Origin: Anaerovibrio sp. RM50
Lineage (GTDB): Bacteria; Bacillota; Negativicutes; Selenomonadales; Selenomonadaceae
Direction of reading: 5' to 3'
Length of the DNA: 64,000 bases
Assembly (NCBI RefSeq): GCF_000622005.1
Contig: NZ_JHWV01000006.1
Location: 1-64,000, forward strand
In this document: piece after piece, positions 16,419-27,150 of the stretch
Position numbering within the stretch: the first letter of the stretch is position 1
Layout: every line of letters starts with the position of its first letter
Program-made: the position numbers and the translations under genes
Notes under the pieces: generated by a model
Database searches by the model: none
Told to the model about the DNA's origin: nothing
Seen by the model: the letters and a program-made list of their open reading frames with translations, nothing else

Positions 16419-18092
16419 ATGAGCAGGAAAATAGGTTTAATAAGTTTGGGCCTTTCCCTTTTAATGGTTCCATATAATGAGGTACTGGCAAATCCCATTG
16501 AGATGCCTAATGCCGGTGTAATTTCCTCAAATATAAATCAGGACAGAAATTGGAAGCCCAAGGAAGATACGGACGAAGTTGAGGTAAATATTGATCTTGG
16601 CCAGCAGAAGCTGGGAGACAATAAAATCAAGGTAAAGGTCAAGGAATTAAGGCTGAACGGAAATACCATTTTTACTACCCAGCAGCTTATGGATCAGGTG
16701 GGGCATCTTATTACCCCCCACATGACATTTAACGATATGCTGGCTGTAGGTCAGGCTATTACTGATTATTATCGCAATCATGGCTACATGACCACCATTG
16801 CATATCTTCCTACTCAAAATATAACAGAGGGAATTATCAGAATTGACATTATGGAAGGTGCCTATGATGATATTTCCTTTGAAAACGAGTCAGAGCTGGC
16901 AACGGGCAGGGCAGAAGGCTTAACCCACAGAGCGAAAAAGGATCGGGTTATTAACAAGCATGAGCTGGACCGTATGCTGCTTATTTTAAACGATATTCCA
17001 GGGGTAAAGGCCCATGCCTTCCTTTCACCGGGTAAATCCCACGGCGAGGCAAATACCGTATTTAAGCTTACCACCACCGAAAAACAGGGTGGCTTTATTT
17101 ATGCGGATAACTTTGGCAACCATTATACGGGGAGAAACCGCATTGGTATGCTGTATCACTGGAACAATCTGAGCCATGTGGGAGATCAGCTCCAGCTTGG
17201 GTATTTACGAAGCACCCAATATGATGATTTGCAGAATTATTCCATTAAATATGAGCTGCCGGTATTTAATTATGGTACCTTTGCTTCATTGGAATATTAC
17301 AGAACTGATTATGAGCTGGGGGAAAAGTATCGTCCCCTCAACGCCTATGGTATGTCCGATACCTTTAAGCTGGCTACCAGGACTCCATTAAAGCGTACTC
17401 TTGATAATAATCTCTATTTCCGCTTTAACGTGGAGTACACAAGACTCACAGACCGCATCGGCTATTGGAATACTGATTCCCAGAAGCACCATTATGGTGT
17501 TCGGTTTGGTCTTGACGGGGATTATCGTACCAAGGAAAGTGCATCCACATACAAGGTTATGCACACAATTGGACGGGCCGTAATGGATACCCCTTATGCC
17601 ATGGCCGGTGACGTGCTGGGCATCGAGGGCTTGTATCAGAAGACAAATTTTGATTTTTACCATATACAGAAATTAAATGACAGATTGACGGCGCATCTTA
17701 CCCTGTCCGGACAGAAGTCATGGAATAATCTGGATTCCTCCGAGAAGTTTTATATTGCCGGATATAACGGTGTAAGGGCTTTTCCTCAGGGTGAGGCCAG
17801 CGGTGATGACGGTTTCCTGGGCTCCCTTGAGCTGAGACAGGCCCTGGGAAATTCCAATTTCCAGTTGGCGGCTTTTTATGATATGGGCTGGGTTAATTAT
17901 CTCCATCATAATCCTTTCGGTGACAGTGCATCCCGTTATCTTCAGGGGGCAGGCCTTGGGCTTGTTTATCAGAACCCGGGGGACTGGTATGCCCGCATCG
18001 ATTACGCTGTGCCAATCGGCAACCGCCACTCCGACAGCTATGGCCATGATATGAATGGCATTTGGTGGTTCCAGCTGGTGAAGAAAATCTAA
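16419..18092 (+). CDS. TpsB-type outer-membrane transporter (ShlB/FhaC family)
   Basis: A 557-residue protein. Signal peptide to about residue 24 (EVLA-NP), a short linker, POTRA domains between ~65 and ~220 (KVKELRLNGNTIFTTQQL opens one), and a 16-strand-type barrel with the family motif VRAFPQGEASGD, which corresponds to the VRGY..-GD loop. It secretes its TpsA partner, encoded 85 bases downstream. An in-frame TAA directly precedes the chosen ATG, so the start cannot lie further upstream; the GAGGAG at 16396 is rather far (17 bases), which may lower expression. Confidence 0.92.
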   Translation: MSRKIGLISLGLSLLMVPYNEVLANPIEMPNAGVISSNINQDRNWKPKEDTDEVEVNIDLGQQKLGDNKIKVKVKELRLNGNTIFTTQQLMDQVGHLITPHMTFNDMLAVGQAITDYYRNHGYMTTIAYLPTQNITEGIIRIDIMEGAYDDISFENESELATGRAEGLTHRAKKDRVINKHELDRMLLILNDIPGVKAHAFLSPGKSHGEANTVFKLTTTEKQGGFIYADNFGNHYTGRNRIGMLYHWNNLSHVGDQLQLGYLRSTQYDDLQNYSIKYELPVFNYGTFASLEYYRTDYELGEKYRPLNAYGMSDTFKLATRTPLKRTLDNNLYFRFNVEYTRLTDRIGYWNTDSQKHHYGVRFGLDGDYRTKESASTYKVMHTIGRAVMDTPYAMAGDVLGIEGLYQKTNFDFYHIQKLNDRLTAHLTLSGQKSWNNLDSSEKFYIAGYNGVRAFPQGEASGDDGFLGSLELRQALGNSNFQLAAFYDMGWVNYLHHNPFGDSASRYLQGAGLGLVYQNPGDWYARIDYAVPIGNRHSDSYGHDMNGIWWFQLVKKI

Positions 18093-18176
18093 GCATTGTT
18101 TATTGATTGTTAAAATTTATTGCAGGTTATTTGTTGATAATGTCAATTGTTAATTAAACGGAGACGCTATTTTATA

Positions 18177-21100
18177 ATGACTAACAGATATTTATTAAGT
18201 AAAAAAATAATATTAGGACTGGCCACAGCCACCTTGTTTTACGGGCCTTTTGGTGTGGTTTATGCTGAGCCGGCAACTAATGCTTTGCCAACTGACGGTA
18301 AAGTTACTTATGGTACAGCCACCATTTCTTCAGTAACTCCCACTGAGAAGAATCCTGATGTGAAGCCGGTAATGAACATTGCCCAGACCACAGACAAGGC
18401 AATTATTAACTGGAATACCTTTAACGTGGGCGAGAATGCTACTGTAAACTTTATCCAGACCCTTAACGGGAAGCCAAATGTAGCTGCCATGACCCTTAAC
18501 AGAGTTGTTGGCACCGATGCGGGCATGTCTGAAATTGCGGGGCATATTAATTCCATTGGTTCCATTATTTTGGTAAATCCAAATGGAGCCATGTTCTATG
18601 ATAAGTCCGTTGTTAATGCGGCTGGTGTTATTGTTTCCACCGCGGAAATAGATCAGGAGGCCTTTAAAAATGGCCAGCTGATATTTAGCCAGGATAATGG
18701 AAAAAATGCCAATATTACCGTAAATGGTACTATTAACGCTTCCACCAACGGTGAATATATGGAAGGACTGTTGGGGAAGGTTAAAGCAAATGTGGCTACA
18801 TCTGTACTTAACACTGATAAAATTGAGCTGGCCACGGGCTTTTCCTTTGCCAACAACACCATTAAGCTGGTGGCTGATGGTGATATAACTGTTGGAGCGG
18901 GTGGCGCATTACAGGCCGTTACAACTACCACTATTTCCGGTGACAAAACTGTAGGTTCTGAGAACTTCTCCGTGGAGGGAGACAGCAACACAAGACAGGG
19001 CTCCATTACCCTGCGGGCTGACCAGAACGCTGATAATGTGGCCTATTATAAAAACAGCAACGGTGATATTGAAGTTAAAACCGCCAAGATATATCTGAAT
19101 AATAATTCTGATTCTCAGATTGCCGCCCATAATGTAGGTATTTACTATAATCCTGATATTGTTAATACAGAGGCAGATGCCAGTGGTATTGATGGGCTTA
19201 AGGTTGATGGTAATCCAAAAAACACTTATGTCCAGAAGGATTATACCAAGTACAGTGAAGAAGCAAAAGCATATAATGATAAGGTAGCTAATAACTTTAC
19301 AGAATTTTCCCGTAACAGTGATAAAACGATAAAGACTGTAGAGAATCGCGGGATTGTTAACCAGGGCAATCACATGCTGGTAAATGATATTTATCAGATG
19401 GAGGCTATTCAATATTCAGACAAGGCCAATTTGTACGGCTCCTATGCCCAAGGCAAAACCTTTGATGCCTCTGATACTGAAAATTGGAATGGTGGGGCTG
19501 GCTTCAAGGCTATAGGTCTTGTTGACACTGTCAACAATATCGATAACTCATTCCACGGCAGCTTTACTGGCAGCGGTGGAACTGCCAACTATTCCATAAA
19601 AGATTTAACCATCAATCGCCCAACTGAGGATAATGTGGGTTTATTTGGCGTGGCCAAGGATGCTTCCTTCTGGTCCGTAAATCTTGAAAAAGCCAATATT
19701 ACAGGAAATAATTATGTAGCTGGTATTGCGGGACAGGCTGCTAATCAATCAACCTTCAGCAGTATTTCAGTTTCTGAATCAAGCAACATTACTGGTTCTT
19801 ATAATAATGATAACGTAAGCGGTAATAATGTAGGCGGTAATAACGTAGGCGGTATTGTTGGCGAGATGACTGACAGCACCATCCGTTTCTCCAGCAACAG
19901 TGCAAAGGTGTCTGGCCACGATAAAGTAGGTGGTTTGGCAGGAAGTGTTTCTGGTGGTGCTTCTGGTGCCACCGGAGAAGGTTATAACAATAACATCTAT
20001 AAGAGCCACAATAGTGGCACTATCGTATCAACAGGAAAATCTGCCGGTGGATTGGTTGGGTATGTTAAATCCGATTTAAATACCAAAGACGAGCAATTTG
20101 CTTCTGATGATGGCAAAGCAAAGGATCCTACCATGGCTTCTGCTGCTGTGGCCATTATTGAATCCTATTCCAATGGTTCTGTTGAGGGTAAAGAAGATGT
20201 GGGTGGTATTGTAGGTACCTTGGAAAATGGTACTATACAGTATACCTACAACACCAATGAAAAAGCTGCTTTAAGCAGTAATTCCGTTGTAAGTACTGCC
20301 TCCGTAGGTGACGGCACCTCCGTATATGGCAAGGTTCATGGAGCAGAGAATGTTGGCGGTATTGTAGGCAACATGACTGGTGGCGCCATAGATCAGTCCT
20401 ATAATGCGGGAAATGTTGATGGTACTACCAATGTGGGCGGTGTAGTTGGCACAATGTCCAAGGGCGCCATTAACAAGGCCTATAATGCAGACAACAACAC
20501 TGTATTAAAGACCAGCACCAATGACGCTGAATACTATGGTTTTAAGGTTCTGTCAGGCGAACACGCCGGTTCATATACCTATGACAACAACGCACAGACC
20601 TGGAAAAAATATACCACTGAAAATGGCGTACAGAAATGTAAAGACATTCCTGCAGACCAGCTAAAGAACATATCTGAGGATATCCGGGTATATAACAATC
20701 GTCTGGCCTACAGGGATGCCACTGTAACTGGCTCCACTAATGTAGGTGGTATTGCTGGAACCATGTCCAATGGTTCTATGAATGAGGTTTACAATGCGGG
20801 CCGAGTGAAGGGTAAAGAAGGGGCTACCAATGTGGGGGCCTTCGTAGGTAATTACTCTGGCGGCATTATTCAGAACAGTTTCTATGTAACCACAGCTAAC
20901 GACGGTTCAGCTATTACTGGTCAGGATAAGGCGTTAGGTAATAAAAATTACTCATTAAATGGCATTGATTCTAAAACCATTAATGAAGCCCAGAGCCCGG
21001 ATGATATTAAATGGACTGGCACTAAAGATAACAGCACTTCATATAAGAATACTGGCAAAGGCTGGACCATTTACAATAATTCATCCACGCCGCTGCTGAA

Positions 21101-23402
21101 CCATTTCATGAAGTGGATCAACATTAACCGTCAGTACCAATATGATGGTACTGTTCACAACCTTATGACCACAGATGTGGACAATTATTATGGCGGTGCC
21201 TTCTTCGATAACGGTGATGGCAAGAATGTATTCTCAACCACTGGTAAATATGACTCCTTAAATAAAGCTATGGGGGGTTACGATGCCAACCAATGGGTTA
21301 TCAAGTCAGGTACCGTTACCAAAGATGATAATAAGGACTTTATTTCCGTATATACCTACGATAATTCCACCATGTGGTCACCTCAGCACGGTTATTACAC
21401 CAGCAACGATGCCCGCATGATTATCACCCCAAAGACTCTTACGGTAAATGTAATTGGCGAAAAGACCTATGGCAATGATAAGCTTTCCGGGGCAGAATTT
21501 GGTACCAAGGCTACTAAGGACAGTGGAATATATGCTGTTAATGTTACTGGTTTTGTCAAGGGTGAAGGCATTGATGATGCTGTTAGTGCTGATGGTCAAA
21601 ATATAGTTGGTGTTTTTGAATCAAAGGATTTAACCGGAACTGGTTACAACCTGGACAAAAATGAATTGGCTGCAGGAACGTATACCAGTAACTTCACCAA
21701 TCCAAAGTTTGAATTGAAGGAAAATAATCATAACTATCGTTTGACCTACAATGATAAATTAATTGTCCATAAGGCCAATTTGGATATTACTGTTAACGGC
21801 AGTAAAGAATACGGTGATACTGTCAATGGCTCCAGCGCTGCTTATTCCTTCACTTATGAGAAATCTGATAAGGATAATGAAAATAATGGTAAGTTAAAGA
21901 GCTGGGATAATATCAGTTCTGATAAAATCAACAGCGGCAATGTTAATGCTGTAAATGTAATAAATGTTGTATATCATAATGATAAGCAACAGGACACCAA
22001 TGACATTACAGAAGGCTCTAATGTTATTACCAATGACAAGGGTGAAATCATTAGTTACGAGATAAATTCCGTAACCTTTGGGGATAAATCATTTTTTGAT
22101 AATGTCGATGACAATAATGTCCTCAAAAACTATAATGTTATTGCCCACAAAGGAACCATGACCATCACTCCTGCTGCTTTAAAAGTAACCTCCAAGGCAT
22201 CCAAGACCTATGGACAGGATGCTGTAGAGAGCGGTGTACTCAGCGAAACAGCCCATGAAGGACAGTACAGTATTGTTGTGGATGGTCTGAAGCGTGTTGA
22301 TTCCCTGGACAGCTCCACTGAGTACAGCTTTAAGTACAAGGATGACAAGGCAGGATTAGGTGCAGGTACTTATGAATTTAAAACGCCAATATTCACCGAT
22401 GAGCAGATAAATGGCAAAAATTATAATATCAGCTATAGCAATACGCTCACAGTAGATAAGGCCGATCTGAATGTAGGTCTGGTGGGCACCAAAACCTATG
22501 GCATGGATAATTCCACAGGCATTTACAAGTATTACGCTTTAAACCGTAATACAGATGCGAGCCTTGATAAGGAAAACAATGGTAATTTAAAAACCTTTGA
22601 TTTTCATAATTCCAAATATAATATTCCTGTAAAGAATGAAGGCTTAAAGCCTATTCCTGCCGAAAAAATCACATCCATGGAAGCCACTGAGAATGTGAAG
22701 GTTAATGGTGTTGATTCCGACTCCAAGACCATCGGCACTGATGCAGATATGCTGATTTACCGTGATACAGATGGCAAGTACGCTGTATATTCCTACAAGC
22801 TTGGGAATGTGGTACTGATTGGCACGGATATTGAAGCAAATTACAATCTTCATTATTCCAATCTTGGCACAAGTGAAGGCACTATGACCATAATGCCGCC
22901 AAATACCACCAAAGAGCCAACTGGCCGTCTGGTTATTCCGGACAGTGCTGTTCCGGCAAATATTACGGAGATTGAAAAGCCCGCGGATGCGCCGGCACCG
23001 TATGTACCGCCGGTTATTCCAGTGAAAACAGTAACCGTCACTCCGGAACCAACTCCTGTAACGGAGCCAATTCCGACTCCAGAGCCAACTCCTGTTGAGC
23101 CTGTAACACCACAAAATAATGTAATTGATAATCCAATCAATGAAATTGTGGTTGTGGAAGTTCAGGAAATTGCCGAGGACACCAAGGCTGAGGTTACCGA
23201 GGAAAGCAAGAAAATCAGATACGGCGGTTACATTCCAAAGGATGCTCGTGACAGTATCAGATTTATCACTGTGGAGGACACAGGCATAAATGTTGAGGAT
23301 GCAAGGGTAGAGCATACTACCATTACCATTGCTCCAGACAGTCTTGTGGATGGCAACAAAGAAGTAGTAATCAGTGGTGACGCGGAGGTCGCTACAGAGT
23401 AA
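18177..23402 (+). CDS. TpsA family adhesin (haemagglutination-activity, GLUG and MBG repeats)
   Basis: A 1741-residue exported protein, the substrate of the upstream TpsB. After a signal peptide (to VVYA) comes the TPS domain (~35-160) with INWNTFNVG, LNRVVG and LVNPNGAMF. The middle has many GLUG-like units of the form NVGGIVG / GTTNVGGVVG, then three or four MBG-type repeats starting LTVNVIGEKTYG, LKVTSKASKTYG and similar. A Pro/Glu/Thr-rich stretch (TPEPTPVTEP) precedes a short conserved tail. The role is probably adhesion to host or other cells. The ATG at 18177 has ACGGAG 12 bases before it and is preferred to an in-frame TTG at 18147. Confidence 0.9.
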   Translation: MTNRYLLSKKIILGLATATLFYGPFGVVYAEPATNALPTDGKVTYGTATISSVTPTEKNPDVKPVMNIAQTTDKAIINWNTFNVGENATVNFIQTLNGKPNVAAMTLNRVVGTDAGMSEIAGHINSIGSIILVNPNGAMFYDKSVVNAAGVIVSTAEIDQEAFKNGQLIFSQDNGKNANITVNGTINASTNGEYMEGLLGKVKANVATSVLNTDKIELATGFSFANNTIKLVADGDITVGAGGALQAVTTTTISGDKTVGSENFSVEGDSNTRQGSITLRADQNADNVAYYKNSNGDIEVKTAKIYLNNNSDSQIAAHNVGIYYNPDIVNTEADASGIDGLKVDGNPKNTYVQKDYTKYSEEAKAYNDKVANNFTEFSRNSDKTIKTVENRGIVNQGNHMLVNDIYQMEAIQYSDKANLYGSYAQGKTFDASDTENWNGGAGFKAIGLVDTVNNIDNSFHGSFTGSGGTANYSIKDLTINRPTEDNVGLFGVAKDASFWSVNLEKANITGNNYVAGIAGQAANQSTFSSISVSESSNITGSYNNDNVSGNNVGGNNVGGIVGEMTDSTIRFSSNSAKVSGHDKVGGLAGSVSGGASGATGEGYNNNIYKSHNSGTIVSTGKSAGGLVGYVKSDLNTKDEQFASDDGKAKDPTMASAAVAIIESYSNGSVEGKEDVGGIVGTLENGTIQYTYNTNEKAALSSNSVVSTASVGDGTSVYGKVHGAENVGGIVGNMTGGAIDQSYNAGNVDGTTNVGGVVGTMSKGAINKAYNADNNTVLKTSTNDAEYYGFKVLSGEHAGSYTYDNNAQTWKKYTTENGVQKCKDIPADQLKNISEDIRVYNNRLAYRDATVTGSTNVGGIAGTMSNGSMNEVYNAGRVKGKEGATNVGAFVGNYSGGIIQNSFYVTTANDGSAITGQDKALGNKNYSLNGIDSKTINEAQSPDDIKWTGTKDNSTSYKNTGKGWTIYNNSSTPLLNHFMKWININRQYQYDGTVHNLMTTDVDNYYGGAFFDNGDGKNVFSTTGKYDSLNKAMGGYDANQWVIKSGTVTKDDNKDFISVYTYDNSTMWSPQHGYYTSNDARMIITPKTLTVNVIGEKTYGNDKLSGAEFGTKATKDSGIYAVNVTGFVKGEGIDDAVSADGQNIVGVFESKDLTGTGYNLDKNELAAGTYTSNFTNPKFELKENNHNYRLTYNDKLIVHKANLDITVNGSKEYGDTVNGSSAAYSFTYEKSDKDNENNGKLKSWDNISSDKINSGNVNAVNVINVVYHNDKQQDTNDITEGSNVITNDKGEIISYEINSVTFGDKSFFDNVDDNNVLKNYNVIAHKGTMTITPAALKVTSKASKTYGQDAVESGVLSETAHEGQYSIVVDGLKRVDSLDSSTEYSFKYKDDKAGLGAGTYEFKTPIFTDEQINGKNYNISYSNTLTVDKADLNVGLVGTKTYGMDNSTGIYKYYALNRNTDASLDKENNGNLKTFDFHNSKYNIPVKNEGLKPIPAEKITSMEATENVKVNGVDSDSKTIGTDADMLIYRDTDGKYAVYSYKLGNVVLIGTDIEANYNLHYSNLGTSEGTMTIMPPNTTKEPTGRLVIPDSAVPANITEIEKPADAPAPYVPPVIPVKTVTVTPEPTPVTEPIPTPEPTPVEPVTPQNNVIDNPINEIVVVEVQEIAEDTKAEVTEESKKIRYGGYIPKDARDSIRFITVEDTGINVEDARVEHTTITIAPDSLVDGNKEVVISGDAEVATE

Positions 23403-23421
23403 ATTTAATATTAAATGTTTA

Positions 23422-23453
23422 ATGGCGGGGGCTGATGCCCTCGCTATTTTTTA
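23422..23453 (+). terminator. Rho-independent terminator of tpsA
   Basis: AATGGCGGGGGC / GCCCTCGCTATT stem, 4-base loop, then a T run. Confidence 0.85.
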
Positions 23454-23540
23454 TCTATACAAGAGATGAACTAATGTGCATCTAAGATATACAAAATTAC
23501 AAAAAATACAACAAATTTACAAAAATATGTCCTTCCGGTG

Positions 23541-23569
23541 TTGACAAAATTGCATAATAGCGTGATAAT
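23541..23569 (+). promoter_or_regulatory. Sigma-70 promoter of the ilv-leu operon
   Basis: Consensus TTGACA (23541-23546), 17-base spacer, GATAAT (23564-23569). The gap from here to ilvN (~140 bases) forms a leader. Confidence 0.85.
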
Positions 23570-23614
23570 ATACACATGTTTACAAGGTTTATAACTAAAG
23601 TAAGCAGATTTAAC

Positions 23615-23674
23615 ATGATATTATGGTTTTTGGCAATGTTTGGGACGAATCTTATCCGCCCCTGTTGCTGTTAA
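23615..23674 (+). CDS. Possible leader peptide of the ilv-leu operon
   Basis: A 19-codon ORF, MILWFLAMFGTNLIRPCCC, with five Ile/Leu codons. Its stop codon lies in the loop of the terminator-like stem at 23657-23692. This is the geometry expected for transcription attenuation, but the Ile/Leu codons are scattered and the ribosome site is poor. Confidence 0.4.
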   Translation: MILWFLAMFGTNLIRPCCC

Positions 23675-23692
23675 GGCAATGGGGGCGTTTTT
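23657..23692 (+). promoter_or_regulatory. Attenuator-type terminator before ilvN
   Basis: CGCCCCTGTTGC / GCAATGGGGGCG, a 12-pair stem with two G-T pairs, followed by TTTTT, placed between promoter and ilvN. A terminator here must be conditional. No T-box GGTGG sequence was seen, so peptide-mediated attenuation is the more likely mode. Confidence 0.7.
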
Positions 23693-23711
23693 ATGTATCT
23701 GGAGGAGTTTT

Positions 23712-24242
23712 ATGAAGCATGTTTTATCTGTGTTGGTTAAAAACCAGCCAGGTGTACTGGTGAGAGTTGCCAGTATGTTTTCCAGGCGAGAGTTTAACAT
23801 AGAAAGCCTCACTGTGGGGGAAACGGAAAAAAGTGAGTTTTCCCGTATTACAGTGGTAGTCAGCGGTGATGAAAACATCATTGACCAGGTAATGAAGCAG
23901 TTGGGAAAGCTGCCTGACGTGGAGGTGGTAAAACGCCTCAACGAGGGTTCCTCCGTATGCAGGATTATGAACCTTATAAAGGTACAGGCTGATGACACCA
24001 ACCGCTTGGATGTGTTAAAAATGGCGGAGCTTTTCGGAGCCCGCGTCATTGATGTGCAGCCCACCACATTGATCTTTGAAATCACGGGAAGCGAGGACAA
24101 GGTGAAGGCATTTAACCGTGTTCTTTCCTCCTACAAGGTTTTGGAGGTTATACAGACCGGCTTTACGGGTCTGGAGCGTGGGGAGCATACTATATTAGAA
24201 TATTGCGAGGAGAGAGAGTATTATGGCAAAAATCTTTTATGA
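23712..24242 (+). CDS. ilvN: Acetolactate synthase small (regulatory) subunit
   Basis: A 176-residue protein. The N-terminal ACT domain reads [34 protein letters not shown], the valine-binding fold typical of this subunit; the second half is the usual C-terminal domain. It activates and confers feedback control on the large subunit encoded by ilvB at the other end of the operon. The ATG at 23712 follows GGAGGAG; an in-frame start at 23640 would run through the attenuator and lacks a site. The last 20 bases overlap ilvC. Confidence 0.95.
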   Translation: MKHVLSVLVKNQPGVLVRVASMFSRREFNIESLTVGETEKSEFSRITVVVSGDENIIDQVMKQLGKLPDVEVVKRLNEGSSVCRIMNLIKVQADDTNRLDVLKMAELFGARVIDVQPTTLIFEITGSEDKVKAFNRVLSSYKVLEVIQTGFTGLERGEHTILEYCEEREYYGKNLL

Positions 24243-25239
24243 TCAGGATGTTAATTGGGAAGTAATCAAGGATAAGACCGTTGCCATTATTGGTTATGGT
24301 TCCCAGGGTCATGCCCATGCACTTAACCTTAAGGAAAGCGGCCTGAACGTTGTCGTTGGCCTTTATGAGGGCTCCAAGTCCAAGGCTGTGGCTGAAAGCA
24401 AGGGTCTGAAGGTTCTGCCAGTTGGTGAGGCTACCGCTGCTGCAGATATTGTCATGATTCTTATTCCTGATGAGAAGCAGGCTGAGGTTTACAAGAATGA
24501 GATTGCTCCTAATCTGAAGTCTGGTGCAGCTCTCGCCTTCGCTCATGGCTTCAATATCCATTTCCAGCAGATCATTCCACCAAAGGATGTCGATGTATTC
24601 ATGGTTGCCCCTAAGGGCCCTGGCCATCTTGTACGCCGTACCTTCACCGAGGGTGGCGGTGTTCCAGATGTATTTGCAGTAGAGCAGGATGCAACTGGCC
24701 ATGCATTTGAACTGGCACTGGCTTATGCCCGTGGTATCGGCGGTACCCGTTCCGGCTGTATCCAGACCACCTTCCGTGAGGAAACTGAGACTGACCTCTT
24801 TGGTGAGCAGGCTGTTCTCTGCGGCGGTGTTTGCTCCCTTATCAAGAACGGCTTTGAGACTCTGGTGGCTGCCGGCTATCAGCCAGAGATTGCATATTTC
24901 GAGTGCTTCCATGAGATGAAGCTCATCGTTGACCTTATGTATGAGGGCGGTATGGCCAAGATGCGCAAGTCCATCTCCAATACTGCTGAGTTCGGTGACT
25001 ATGTTTCCGGCCCTCGCGTTGTTGGTGAGCCAAGCCGCAAGGCAATGGAGCAGGTGCTGAAGGAAATTCAGGATGGTACCTTTGCCAACAAGTTCCTTAC
25101 TGATAACCGCGCTGCTGGCTGGGCTAACTTCTACGCAATGCGCCGCCTCAATGCTGAGCATCAGATTGAGGAAGTGGGTGCAAAGCTCCGTGGCATGATG
25201 TCCTGGCTCAAGGACGGTGCAGACCTTTCCAAGGACTAA
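24223..25239 (+). CDS. ilvC: Ketol-acid reductoisomerase
   Basis: A 338-residue class I enzyme. It isomerises and reduces acetolactate or acetohydroxybutyrate with NAD(P)H and Mg. The Rossmann motif [17 protein letters not shown] is followed by [16 protein letters not shown] and the metal-site region [14 protein letters not shown] with a conserved Glu. Start ATG after GAGAGAG, overlapping ilvN. Length typical. Confidence 0.98.
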   Translation: MAKIFYDQDVNWEVIKDKTVAIIGYGSQGHAHALNLKESGLNVVVGLYEGSKSKAVAESKGLKVLPVGEATAAADIVMILIPDEKQAEVYKNEIAPNLKSGAALAFAHGFNIHFQQIIPPKDVDVFMVAPKGPGHLVRRTFTEGGGVPDVFAVEQDATGHAFELALAYARGIGGTRSGCIQTTFREETETDLFGEQAVLCGGVCSLIKNGFETLVAAGYQPEIAYFECFHEMKLIVDLMYEGGMAKMRKSISNTAEFGDYVSGPRVVGEPSRKAMEQVLKEIQDGTFANKFLTDNRAAGWANFYAMRRLNAEHQIEEVGAKLRGMMSWLKDGADLSKD

Positions 25240-25310
25240 GATTTCCCGTTAATTTTTTAACAGTTTAATAACCTAATAAATTAATAATCTGGTAATCTAA
25301 AAAATTAATC

Positions 25311-25342
25311 AGCGGCTTACGCCAATTTTGGTGTAGGCCGCT
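25311..25342 (+). other. Stem-loop between ilvC and leuC
   Basis: AGCGGCTTACGCC / GGTGTAGGCCGCT, 13 pairs including G-T, 6-base loop, no T run after it. Probably an mRNA processing or stability element, or a weak terminator dividing ilvNC from leuCDB-ilvB. The 148-base gap holds nothing else. Confidence 0.55.
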
Positions 25343-25387
25343 CTTAGAATATTTAAGTATATTAAAAAATTTAGGAGGGTTTACGCT

Positions 25388-26647
25388 ATGGGAATGAATA
25401 TGACCGAAAAGATTCTGGCCAAGCATGCGGGGCTGGAATCCGTAGTTCCTGGTCAGCTTATTACCTGCAAGCTGGATATGGTTCTAGCCAATGACGTTAC
25501 TGCACCGCCAGCCATTAAGGAATTTGATAAAATTGGCCGTCCTGTATTTGATAATACAAAAATCGCCCTGATTCCGGACCATTTTACCCCAAACAAGGAT
25601 ATAAAGGCAGCAGGGCTTGCCAAAACTGTAAGAGATTTTGCCAAGGCAAACAAAATAAAGAACTATTTCGAGGTGGGACGTGTTGGTATTGAGCACGTTA
25701 TTCTTCCAGAAAAGGGCATTGTGGCTCCTGGTATGTGTATAATCGGTGCGGATTCCCATACATGTACTTATGGCGCAGTAAATGCCTTTTCCACAGGTGT
25801 TGGCTCCACAGACCTTGGTGTGGCCATGGCCACTGGGGAGGCCTGGTTCAAGGTTCCAAAGACCATTAAGGTTGAGCTTACGGGGAAGAAGCCTAAATAT
25901 ATTTGCGGCAAGGATGTTATTTTAACACTTATCGGGAAAATCGGCGTGGACGGTGCCCTCTACAAGTCCCTGGAATTTACTGGGGAGGGCGTGGCAGAGC
26001 TTACCATGACAGACCGCCTTACCATTGCCAATATGGCCATTGAGGCGGGAGGCAAGAACGGTATTTTCCCTTATGACAAGATTACAGAGGAATACGTAAA
26101 GGGGAGAGTGGATTACGATTTTACCCCTGTGGAGGCCGATGCAGATGCCCAGTATGATGAGGTTATTACCATTAATCTTTCTGAGCTGACCCCAGTGGTG
26201 GCTTTCCCGCATCTTCCTGAAAATACCCACCCTGTGTCTGAAATCGGGGAAATCAAAATTGATCAGGTGGTTATTGGCTCCTGTACCAACGGACGCTTTG
26301 AGGATCTGCAGCAGGCGGCGGAGATTTTCAAGGGCCACAAGGTTCACCCGGATGTGCGCTGCATTATAATCCCTGGTTCCCAGCAGATTTATATGGATGC
26401 CATTCACGCGGGCTTCGTTGACATATTTGTGGAGGCGGGCTGTGCTGTAAGCACTCCGACCTGCGGACCTTGTCTTGGTGCCCACATGGGCATTATGACA
26501 GCCGGGGAGAAGGCTGTTTCCACCACCAACCGTAATTTCCGCGGCCGTATGGGCCATGTGGATTCCGAAGTATATCTGGCGGGACCTTATGTAGCTGCTG
26601 CCAGCGCTGTTCTTGGACGGATTGCAGTTCCAGAGGAGGTTGAATAA
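25388..26647 (+). CDS. leuC: 3-isopropylmalate dehydratase large subunit
   Basis: A 419-residue aconitase-family protein of the shorter type in which the small subunit is separate. With LeuD it isomerises 2- to 3-isopropylmalate. The [4Fe-4S] ligands are visible as C in GSCTNGR and both Cys in [22 protein letters not shown] is also conserved. The ATG is preceded by AGGAGGGT. The GAGGAGG within its last codons is the ribosome site of leuD. Confidence 0.96.
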   Translation: MGMNMTEKILAKHAGLESVVPGQLITCKLDMVLANDVTAPPAIKEFDKIGRPVFDNTKIALIPDHFTPNKDIKAAGLAKTVRDFAKANKIKNYFEVGRVGIEHVILPEKGIVAPGMCIIGADSHTCTYGAVNAFSTGVGSTDLGVAMATGEAWFKVPKTIKVELTGKKPKYICGKDVILTLIGKIGVDGALYKSLEFTGEGVAELTMTDRLTIANMAIEAGGKNGIFPYDKITEEYVKGRVDYDFTPVEADADAQYDEVITINLSELTPVVAFPHLPENTHPVSEIGEIKIDQVVIGSCTNGRFEDLQQAAEIFKGHKVHPDVRCIIIPGSQQIYMDAIHAGFVDIFVEAGCAVSTPTCGPCLGAHMGIMTAGEKAVSTTNRNFRGRMGHVDSEVYLAGPYVAAASAVLGRIAVPEEVE

Positions 26648-26648
26648 T

Positions 26649-27149
26649 ATGGCACATGAAGGTAAGGTTTGGCGCTATGGTGACAATGTGGATACAGATG
26701 TTATCATTCCAGCAAGATATTTAAACTCCTTTGATCCCAAGGATCTGGCTGCCCATTGTATGGAGGACAGTGACGAGCACCAGGATGCTCCCTTTGCCAC
26801 CAACGTGGTGGAAGGAGATATAATGGTGGGGGGCAAGAATTTTGGCTGTGGCTCCTCCCGTGAGCACGCCCCTGTTGCCATTAAGGCTGCAGGAGTTCCT
26901 GTGGTTATTGCTGCAGATTTTGCCCGTATTTTCTACAGAAACGGCATCAATATTGGTTTGCCGCTCCTTGAAATCGGTGAAGATGTTAAGAAAATAAGTC
27001 ATGGTGATAAATTAAAGGTGGATCCTTCCACAGGGGTTATCGAAAATCTCACCACAGGGGAAACCTACCATGCCCAGCCACTTCCTGGCTTCGTACAGGA
27101 GATTGCCAAGGCCGGGGGCCTTATTAATTACATTAAGGAGAAGAAATAA
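26649..27149 (+). CDS. leuD: 3-isopropylmalate dehydratase small subunit
   Basis: A 166-residue swivel domain that pairs with LeuC. Motifs: [15 protein letters not shown] near the start, [15 protein letters not shown] in the middle. The ATG at 26649 is right after the leuC stop and has GAGGAGG 9 bases upstream; an upstream in-frame start at 26613 is inside leuC and not supported. Confidence 0.96.
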   Translation: MAHEGKVWRYGDNVDTDVIIPARYLNSFDPKDLAAHCMEDSDEHQDAPFATNVVEGDIMVGGKNFGCGSSREHAPVAIKAAGVPVVIAADFARIFYRNGINIGLPLLEIGEDVKKISHGDKLKVDPSTGVIENLTTGETYHAQPLPGFVQEIAKAGGLINYIKEKK

Positions 27150-27150
27150 T

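Noticed and set aside
19800-20900. Regular repeats in the tpsA gene resembling a CRISPR-like array
   Set aside because: They are in-frame coding repeats (NVGGIVG type GLUG units) of varied spacing; no constant repeat/spacer layout.
23640-23711. Upstream in-frame extension of ilvN starting at GTG/ATG-like codons in the leader
   Set aside because: It runs through the terminator stem, has no ribosome site, and the family begins at MKHVLSVLV.
23576-23711. T-box riboswitch before ilvN
   Set aside because: The leader is too short and lacks the GGTGG antiterminator bulge sequence and specifier-loop features.
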